From Oscillospiraceae bacterium (lineage in GTDB: Bacteria; Bacillota_A; Clostridia; Oscillospirales; WRJC01), in NCBI GenBank assembly GCA_009785015.1, contig WQXD01000109.1, positions 1-10,353 of the forward strand: a stretch of DNA of 10,353 nucleotides, read 5' to 3'. Made by a program: the position numbers and the translations under genes. Every line of letters begins with the position of its first letter. Within the stretch, counting starts at the first letter, position 1. Under the pieces are notes generated by a model. The model saw only the letters and a list, made by a program, of their open reading frames with translations, was not told where the DNA came from and searched no databases. Of the stretch, positions 1-4,583 are shown piece by piece.

Positions 1-184
1 ATTCGATTTCGTGTTTTTGGCATATCTCGTACCGGTTGTGCCCGTCGATGAGCACTCCGTTCCACAGCACCAGCGGGTGCAGGCATCCGTTGGCGAGCAG
101 GCTCTCTTCCAGCAGAGCGTATGTCTGCGCGTCGAGCGCGGGCAGCAGCGCCTTGAACTGTTCGTCGATTGTTATTTCACGCAT
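1..184 (-). CDS. ParB/Srx-fold N-terminal domain protein (3' end beyond window)
   Basis: Only the first 61 codons are present; the gene runs off the left edge. The start is the ATG at 184-182, preceded by a GGGAG ribosome binding site at about 195-199. The protein begins MREITIDEQFKALLPALD, continues with a helical stretch (residues about 20-33), then strand-like LHPLVLWNGVLIDGHNRYEI. The 'LIDGHNRYEI' segment (residues 45-54) corresponds to the GHRR/GH-R box of the ParB N-terminal fold, the nucleotide-binding signature of ParB, Noc, Srx and many phage or mobile-element relatives. The short N-terminus and the 'ANGCLHPLVLWNG' approach to the motif resemble the ParB-like proteins of clostridial mobile elements more than chromosomal Spo0J; this is a judgement from memory of the family. 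The C-terminal half, which would show whether there is an HTH domain, is not visible, so the role (partitioning, regulation or phage/ICE function) cannot be stated. Confidence 0.75.
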   Translation of the reverse strand, partial: MREITIDEQFKALLPALDAQTYALLEESLLANGCLHPLVLWNGVLIDGHNRYEICQKHEIE

Positions 185-237
185 TTTGTTTTTCTCCCTT
201 GTGTTTTTTGGTTTTCGGTTCTCGGTTCGTTTATTTG

Positions 238-266
238 ATTATATCACAGCGAATTGGTTTATGCAA
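238..266 (-). promoter_or_regulatory. Sigma-A-type promoter for the ParB-like gene
   Basis: Read on the minus strand: -35 TTGCAT (plus coordinates 261-266), a 17-bp spacer, then a perfect -10 TATAAT (238-243) preceded by an extended-10 TGA. It lies 53 bp upstream of the ATG at 184. It faces away from the plus-strand promoter at 286-314. Confidence 0.6.
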
Positions 267-285
267 TATTTTTTTTGTTTTTTGC

Positions 286-314
286 TTGTATAAAATGAAA
301 ATTTATGATAGAAT
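286..314 (+). promoter_or_regulatory. Sigma-A-type promoter for the rightward cluster
   Basis: -35 TTGTAT (286-291), a 17-bp spacer, then -10 TAGAAT (309-314) with an extended-10 TGA at 306-308. It would give a leader of about 160 nt before the start codon at 482. The leader (about 321-481) holds no gene I can support. It can form a 7-bp stem (364-370 with 378-384, one G-U pair, 7-nt loop) without a U-run. The promoter probably serves the 70-residue protein and, by read-through, the isomerase and SLH genes, because no terminator is visible between them. Confidence 0.55.
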
Positions 315-481
315 ATATGTATTAAAAATGCGAATAGCGGATTGGACCCACCGGAATCGTACGCCGAGATAGAATAGATTTCGGTACAAACGAGGGCAGG
401 CGAATATGGCACGCGATGAGGGGATCATGTGCGGAGTCATTATTGGAAAAAGTGAAAAAAAGCAAAGGAGGCAAGGATATT

Positions 482-694
482 ATGAACAGTTACACGAGAT
501 TTATATCAGAGGAAAGGCAAAAAGAGATATTAGCTGAAGGAAAAGCTGAAGGAAAAATTGAAGGAAAAGCTGAAGGCGAAATCAAAGGAATGATAAAGGC
601 GTTATATCAAATTGCCAATATGACAATTCAAGATATCGCTGAGAATTTAAAAATCACAGAAGAAGAGGTAAAACAACATCTGACGACAAAGTAA
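482..694 (+). CDS. 70-residue stand-alone tail of Rpn/PD-(D/E)XK transposase-nuclease family
   Basis: The start chosen is the ATG at 482, which follows a strong AAAGGAGG site at 464-471. An in-frame ATG at 416 would add 22 residues but has no ribosome binding site. The protein has a short N-terminus (MNSYTRFISEERQKEI), a charged Gly-rich run built from four repeats (EGKA, EGKI, EGKA, EGEI; residues 19-34), and a C-terminal helical segment (about 37-67) reading MIKALYQIANMTIQDIAENL then KITEEEVKQHL. From knowledge of the family, this repeat plus helix-turn-helix-like tail is the characteristic C-terminus of Rpn/PDDEXK_2 'transposase' proteins, which are normally about 250-320 residues. The nuclease domain with its D...ExK catalytic residues is absent and no trace of it was found upstream. 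It may be a decayed remnant, or a functional small protein comparable to the intragenically translated RpnS antitoxins. It sits 21 bp before the isomerase gene. Confidence 0.6.
   Translation: MNSYTRFISEERQKEILAEGKAEGKIEGKAEGEIKGMIKALYQIANMTIQDIAENLKITEEEVKQHLTTK
536..583 (+). repeat. Four tandem 12-nt units encoding EGK(A/I) repeats
   Basis: Units are GAAGGAAAAGCT (536-547), GAAGGAAAAATT (548-559), GAAGGAAAAGCT (560-571) and the diverged GAAGGCGAAATC (572-583). Units 1 and 3 are identical. Because the unit is 12 nt, gain or loss of copies keeps the reading frame of the 70-residue protein. Such variable in-frame arrays are common in the tail of Rpn/PD-(D/E)XK family genes. Confidence 0.85.
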
Positions 695-715
695 TGGTAA
701 AAAAGGAGGATAACC

Positions 716-1507
716 ATGCGTTTTTCGTTCATGAGTTTTTCATGCCCTGAAGCTGATATCGGGGAATTTATCGGCATCGCAAAAAAATACGGGTACGACG
801 GTATCGAACCGCGAATCTGTGCGGGACACAAACACGGCATAGAACCGACAGCGGATAAGCAATATTTGAGGGATATACAAAAAAAGGCAGCCGAAGCGGA
901 AATTGATATTTGCTGCGTCGCCACATCATGTGAATTTGCAAACCACGAAACCGTTGAAGACAATATAACCCGGGCGAAGCAGGCAATCGATTTATCCGCT
1001 GAACTCGGCGCTCCTGTGATTCGGGTTTTTGGCGGAACTATACCAAGCGGTATGGACCGCGAAAAAAGTTTTGACTCTATCGTGGGGGCATTGCTGAAAC
1101 TTTCGGATTACGCCGCTGCTCACCAAACCGTCATATGCCTCGAAACTCACGACGATTGGAGCGACCCGGAATGGGTCGCAAAAATCATGCGCGGCGTTTC
1201 TCACCGGTTTATTGCCGTGAATTGGGATATTATGCACCCTGCTTTAAGCGCGGGCTGTACGATTCAAGAAGCTTTTCATAAATTAAAGCAATGGATCAGG
1301 CATGTGCATGTCCATGACGGCGTTCATGACGGCAAGCGCTTGAATTTCATGCCGGTCGGGGAGGGGGGCGTAGATCACGCCGCCGCGCTGACCTTGTTGA
1401 AAGACTATAAATACGACGCCTATATCAGCGGCGAATGGATTGGCTGGGAACCTTATGACATTCATCTGCCCAGGGAAATCGCAAATCTGAAAAGCCTGAT
1501 CCGATAA
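716..1507 (+). CDS. Sugar phosphate isomerase/epimerase family protein (xylose-isomerase-like TIM barrel)
   Basis: 263 residues, the usual length for the AP-endonuclease-2 / xylose-isomerase-like TIM-barrel family (TIM, IolE, IolI and tagatose epimerase relatives). The start at 716 has AAGGAGGA at 703-710. The barrel opens with MRFSFMSFSCPEADIGEFIGIAKK, then 'GYDGIEPRI' (residues 26-34, typical beta2). Probable metal ligands lie in the expected order: Glu143 (ICLETHDDW), Asp171 followed by His174 (VNWDIMHP), His198 or His200 (HVHVHDG), and Glu240 (ISGEWIGWE). This points to a cytoplasmic divalent-metal enzyme that isomerises or epimerises a sugar or polyol; the actual substrate cannot be read from sequence. 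It follows the 70-residue gene by 21 bp and precedes the SLH gene by 37 bp, suggesting co-transcription. The carbohydrate-related genes farther right fit a sugar-processing role. Family call is firm; substrate is unknown. Confidence 0.88.
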   Translation: MRFSFMSFSCPEADIGEFIGIAKKYGYDGIEPRICAGHKHGIEPTADKQYLRDIQKKAAEAEIDICCVATSCEFANHETVEDNITRAKQAIDLSAELGAPVIRVFGGTIPSGMDREKSFDSIVGALLKLSDYAAAHQTVICLETHDDWSDPEWVAKIMRGVSHRFIAVNWDIMHPALSAGCTIQEAFHKLKQWIRHVHVHDGVHDGKRLNFMPVGEGGVDHAAALTLLKDYKYDAYISGEWIGWEPYDIHLPREIANLKSLIR

Positions 1508-1544
1508 AAACAATAAAAATAATAAAATAAAGTAGGAGGCCCCC

Positions 1545-2819
1545 ATGAAAAAAGCATTATCCTTTATTCTGGCACTTGTGATGTGCCTGTCGCTTCTCCC
1601 CTTGGCCGCGCTGGCTTATGGCAACGAGTGGATTCAAATTGAAAAAAGCAACTTTGACCCCGATGAAAACATGGTGATAACGCTTTCGGGTATTACCGAA
1701 AAAATGTTAGAGGACGTCATAGAATTGAACGTCCGCGAAAAAGGCGCGGAGGTTGACGATTTTTTGGGCGGCATTCCGCTTTACGACGAAATAGCAAAAC
1801 GAGTGGAATTCGGAGCGCCCCCGGAGAGCGGCGATTGGGAACTGGTGCTTTGGAACGGGACTACTTGCAAGGTTATAACATATATTTCTTTTACAGTGGG
1901 GAAAATCGAAAAATCCGGGGCTATATCTCTGAATAAATCAGCTTATACAGCTATGGAAACCATCACGGTATCCGTATCGGGCATAACAGAACAAATGGTT
2001 CAAGTGAGGGCGTGTATCGGTATTTATGAAAAGGGCGCAAAACACGATAGCGGCAACGGAGAATATACGGGCGTTTCGCAGGGCAGCAGCACCGTTCAAT
2101 TATACGCTCCCAATAAAAACGGCGAATTTGAAATGCGTTTGTATTCCACGGATATTAGTTTCAGCGATGAAACCCTTGTCATGTCCGTTCCGTTTACCGT
2201 GAGTGGCGCGACGGGCTCCGGCTGGGCACAGGATGAGCTTGAAAAGGCCAACGCGATGGGACTTATCCCCGACTGTCTGAAAGGGCAGGATTTGGCAAAG
2301 CCCATCACCCGGCGCGAATTCGCGGCTGTCAGCGTCAAACTGTATGAGCTTTTGACCGGCACGAAAGCGACTCCCGCTTCGACCAATCCGTTTACCGACA
2401 CAAACGACGCGGAAGTATTAAAAGCCTATAATGTCGGCATTACGGCGGGGACGAAGGCAGACAAGTTTTCGCCGGATGTGTTGTTAAACCGGGAACAAGC
2501 GGCGACTATGCTGACCCGCGTGTTGAAAGCCGCCTACATAAAAGAGTGGACGCTTGAGACAGACGGAAACTACACGCTTAACTTTGCAATGCCCGCAAAA
2601 TTCGCGGACGACGATAAAATATCCGAATGGGCGAAACCGTCTGTGTACTTTATGGCGGCAAACAAGATCATAACCGGAATGGGTAATAATATGTTTTCCC
2701 CCCGTGCCACTACAGCCGCCGAAGAAGCCGCGCTCTATGCGTCGGCCGCCCGCGAACAAGCATTGGCCATCGCGGTTCGCATAGTGGAAAACCTCAAAGA
2801 CAAGCCATTGGATTATTAG
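1545..2819 (+). CDS. Secreted S-layer-homology (SLH) domain protein with two N-terminal repeats
   Basis: 424 residues; AGGAGG at 1534-1539 fixes the start. A Sec signal peptide (KK, hydrophobic core, LPLAALA) is probably cut after residue 24. Residues about 35-120 and 128-220 form two related modules. Each opens with 'SNFDPDENMVITLSGITEKM' or 'SAYTAMETITVSVSGITEQM', contains 'EKGA', and ends 'WELVLWNG...FTV' or 'FEMRLYST...FTV', suggesting tandem all-beta (Ig-like) domains. Three SLH modules follow: about 225-270 (ITRREFA), 281-330 (LNREQAATML) and 351-410 (ATTAAEEAAL, degenerate at the usual TR-E motif). SLH modules bind pyruvylated secondary cell-wall polymers, so the protein should sit on the cell surface. 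What the N-terminal modules bind is unknown; no catalytic domain is seen. Being last in the rightward cluster, it may help hold glycans at the surface, but that is inference. Confidence 0.87.
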   Translation: MKKALSFILALVMCLSLLPLAALAYGNEWIQIEKSNFDPDENMVITLSGITEKMLEDVIELNVREKGAEVDDFLGGIPLYDEIAKRVEFGAPPESGDWELVLWNGTTCKVITYISFTVGKIEKSGAISLNKSAYTAMETITVSVSGITEQMVQVRACIGIYEKGAKHDSGNGEYTGVSQGSSTVQLYAPNKNGEFEMRLYSTDISFSDETLVMSVPFTVSGATGSGWAQDELEKANAMGLIPDCLKGQDLAKPITRREFAAVSVKLYELLTGTKATPASTNPFTDTNDAEVLKAYNVGITAGTKADKFSPDVLLNREQAATMLTRVLKAAYIKEWTLETDGNYTLNFAMPAKFADDDKISEWAKPSVYFMAANKIITGMGNNMFSPRATTAAEEAALYASAAREQALAIAVRIVENLKDKPLDY

Positions 2820-2874
2820 CGAAAAATTTCGAGGTGTGCAAATAAAAAGCGAAAAAATGGTGTTGAATTTTTCG
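2820..2874. terminator. Possible weak bidirectional terminator: AT-rich inverted repeat between convergent genes
   Basis: CGAAAAATT at 2820-2828 is the exact reverse complement of AATTTTTCG at 2866-2874 (37-nt loop). A tighter alternative pairs CGAAAAA (2850-2856) with TTTTTCG (2868-2874). Both lie in the 72-bp gap between the stop codons of the SLH and lipoprotein genes, where a terminator would be expected. The stems are mostly A-T and there is no clear GC core with a U-tract, so function is uncertain. Confidence 0.3.
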
Positions 2875-2891
2875 ATAACCCATGAATCAAA

Positions 2892-4412
2892 TCAATCGAG
2901 AGATAACGCCGTTTCGTTAGCTTTCTGAATCGCATTGTTTATTTTGTCCAAATTTTTTTCCACGACGGAAACAAAATTGTTGTTTTTATTGTGCAAAGTT
3001 TGTTCATACATAGTTCCTATAACAGGCCAATAGAAAGTCTCGCCCAGATCCAAAGTCCTGCCATTGTAAATTATATCGAGCATTTCTTCGGATTCCTCGT
3101 CGCGCGCGTATTTCGTGCGAAGCATGATTTCAATATATGCGGGGAGAGTGTAGTTTTTGGATTCGACTGCAAGAATTTCCATTATAATGCTTGTGCGTTG
3201 AAGGTCGGGTGTGGTGACTGGCGCGCAGTTCAGCCAGCCACGACCGGATGGCGAGTAATATTTTTCTTGTTTTTCGTCATATTTAGGGATAGGTAGTACC
3301 CCGAAATCCGCTTCCATTGACCGAAGCAGAGGAATGGATTTTAATCCGTCTACGTGAAACAATCCGAAACCGCTTGCGAACTGCATCGCGGAAACTTGAA
3401 GCGGGTCGTTGCCGAACAGCTTGGATTTACTATCATACCCGTTAAAATATATTATTTGCCCGGTGAATAGGTTTTCGTAAATTTTGTCAAGGATGGAATA
3501 CATTTTTTCGTTTTGCCCGGTGAATATATGCATGTCGTTTTCATCTTTGCTTACATTTTTATTTCCGCTCGCTACCCAAAAAGGAGGAAACAATTCGCTG
3601 TCTATCGCCACTATTCCGTATCGGTCAGCTTCGGTCATCACTCCGTCGCCGTCCAAATCAGCCGTCGCTGTTTTTGCGTAGGAAAAAAATTGATCCACCG
3701 TCCATTTGTTCGTCTTTACAAGATTATACATATCTTCAAATCCCAAGTCTTTAACTAAATTTTTATTGAACATCACACAGGATGTTCCTTCGAACATATT
3801 CAGGCACTCGTCGCTGTAAACGAAAAAGTATTTGCCGCCGATGGATATTTGACTGTTTACGTCATGAGCGTACCAAGGCTGCGTAATATCAAGATACGGG
3901 AGCCTGTTTACCGGCACGATGGTTCCCTCAAGAGCTTGCGCCCAAGCGTCGCGGGGAAGCAGCGTACATAAATCAAAATCGTCGGAACCGGCGCGGACAC
4001 TTTTCTGGAACCCGCCCAAACAAGCCCACACATCGCCGAGCACCGTCCCCTTAAATACTATATCATACTTTTCTTCAATAATCCGGTTTCTTTTATATAT
4101 GGCGTCAAATAAAATATCTCCGGTTTCTTCTTCTATTTCTATTTCCAGGCTCATCATACTATATGCACCGTTCGGCGGCGTTACTACGCGGAACTCATAG
4201 CCTCCGTAAGTTATATCCGGAAGATAATCGGCGGCGTAATACAAAGGTTTTGTTTCTGTTATGGTATCTGGTTCAGTCGCATTAGAATCAAAAACGGAAG
4301 AATCGGTTTTTTCAATGTTTTCCGGCGTATTGGTTTTACATCCCGCAACAGGGATTATAGTTAAAATTAAAATCATAACGAATAAAACTGAGTTTTTATA
4401 TACGGTTTTCAT
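2892..4412 (-). CDS. ABC-type extracellular solute-binding lipoprotein (carbohydrate type) with EF-hand-like loop
   Basis: 506 residues. Start ATG at 4412-4410 with GAGGT at 4418-4422. The N-terminus is a lipoprotein signal with lipobox VAGC and Cys25 as the probable lipidated residue, followed by a Ser/Thr/Glu-rich linker (about 26-60). The mature part has the two-lobe family-1 solute-binding character: GGYEFRVVT (70-78), ETGDILFDAIYKRNRIIEEKY (96-116), SDDFDL (143-148), CVMFNKNLVKDLG (212-224), DFGVLPIPKYDE (369-380). A canonical EF-hand-type loop, DLDGDGVMTEAD (252-263), probably binds calcium; such loops recur in carbohydrate-binding proteins of Gram-positive ABC importers. It is clearly paralogous to the lipoprotein encoded at 8848-10323. 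It is transcribed divergently from the GH38 gene, so a ligand related to GH38 substrates is plausible. No permease or ATPase gene lies nearby in the window, so membrane partners must be encoded elsewhere. Specificity cannot be read from the sequence. Confidence 0.88.
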   Translation of the reverse strand: MKTVYKNSVLFVMILILTIIPVAGCKTNTPENIEKTDSSVFDSNATEPDTITETKPLYYAADYLPDITYGGYEFRVVTPPNGAYSMMSLEIEIEEETGDILFDAIYKRNRIIEEKYDIVFKGTVLGDVWACLGGFQKSVRAGSDDFDLCTLLPRDAWAQALEGTIVPVNRLPYLDITQPWYAHDVNSQISIGGKYFFVYSDECLNMFEGTSCVMFNKNLVKDLGFEDMYNLVKTNKWTVDQFFSYAKTATADLDGDGVMTEADRYGIVAIDSELFPPFWVASGNKNVSKDENDMHIFTGQNEKMYSILDKIYENLFTGQIIYFNGYDSKSKLFGNDPLQVSAMQFASGFGLFHVDGLKSIPLLRSMEADFGVLPIPKYDEKQEKYYSPSGRGWLNCAPVTTPDLQRTSIIMEILAVESKNYTLPAYIEIMLRTKYARDEESEEMLDIIYNGRTLDLGETFYWPVIGTMYEQTLHNKNNNFVSVVEKNLDKINNAIQKANETALSLD

Positions 4413-4460
4413 ATTTTACCTCAATTAATTTAGATTTGTGTTTTATATAACGCTGATTTT

Positions 4461-4489
4461 ATTATATATCATATCATTTTGGCTGTCAA
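4461..4489 (-). promoter_or_regulatory. Consensus sigma-A promoter for the solute-binding lipoprotein gene
   Basis: On the minus strand: TTGACA (4484-4489), exactly 17 bp, then TATAAT (4461-4466). Both hexamers match the consensus perfectly and the spacing is optimal. It lies 48 bp upstream of the start codon at 4412. A full-consensus promoter usually implies a strong promoter restrained by a repressor or limited by a regulator; the regulator is not encoded nearby. Confidence 0.75.
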
Positions 4490-4509
4490 TATTTTTATTT
4501 CAAATTTTA

Positions 4510-4539
4510 TTGACAAATAGTGTTTAAATGATATATAAT
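4510..4539 (+). promoter_or_regulatory. Consensus sigma-A promoter for the GH38 gene
   Basis: TTGACA (4510-4515), 18 bp, TATAAT (4534-4539). Both hexamers are perfect. A second TATAAT at 4539-4544 would be too far from the -35. It lies 44 bp upstream of the GTG start at 4584. Its -35 is back to back with that of the minus-strand promoter, 20 bp apart. Confidence 0.75.
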
Positions 4540-4569
4540 ATAATCAAAATAAAATTGAAATAGATTGTC

Positions 4570-4574
4570 AGGAG
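4570..4574 (+). promoter_or_regulatory. Ribosome binding site selecting a GTG start for GH38
   Basis: AGGAG at 4570-4574 lies 9 bp before GTG at 4584. No ATG is positioned correctly, and the conserved GH38 N-terminus (HVVPYSHHDHAW) begins only 11 residues downstream, so the GTG is the best start. Confidence 0.7.
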
Positions 4575-4583
4575 AAATAAATT

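Larger units (their letters stand above)
4461..4539. repeat. Interrupted palindrome formed by two mirror-image promoters
   Basis: Outer arms: ATTATATATCAT (4461-4472) is the exact reverse complement of ATGATATATAAT (4528-4539). Inner arms: TGTCAAT (4484-4490) is the exact reverse complement of ATTGACA (4509-4515). Arm gaps are 11 and 12 bp, so the 79-bp unit is symmetric about 4500. The identity covers each -10 with its upstream flank and each -35, with an A/T-rich centre (4491-4508). It may be a shared control element, since identical arms would let one regulator act on both directions. Confidence 0.7.

Noticed and set aside
364..384. Hairpin in the leader as a transcription attenuator or terminator
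   Set aside because: The stem is only 7 bp with one G-U pair and there is no following U-run, so it is too weak to list as a terminator.
416..481. Upstream in-frame ATG extending the Rpn-tail protein by 22 residues
   Set aside because: No ribosome binding site precedes 416, the extra residues do not resemble the family, and a strong AAAGGAGG site sits correctly before the ATG at 482.
482..694. Active transposase or insertion sequence at the Rpn-tail gene
   Set aside because: No catalytic domain, terminal inverted repeats or target-site duplication could be seen around it.
3624..3659. EF-hand-like loop as a dockerin or cellulosome module
   Set aside because: Only one calcium loop is present and it is embedded in the solute-binding fold; dockerins need a duplicated loop-helix unit.
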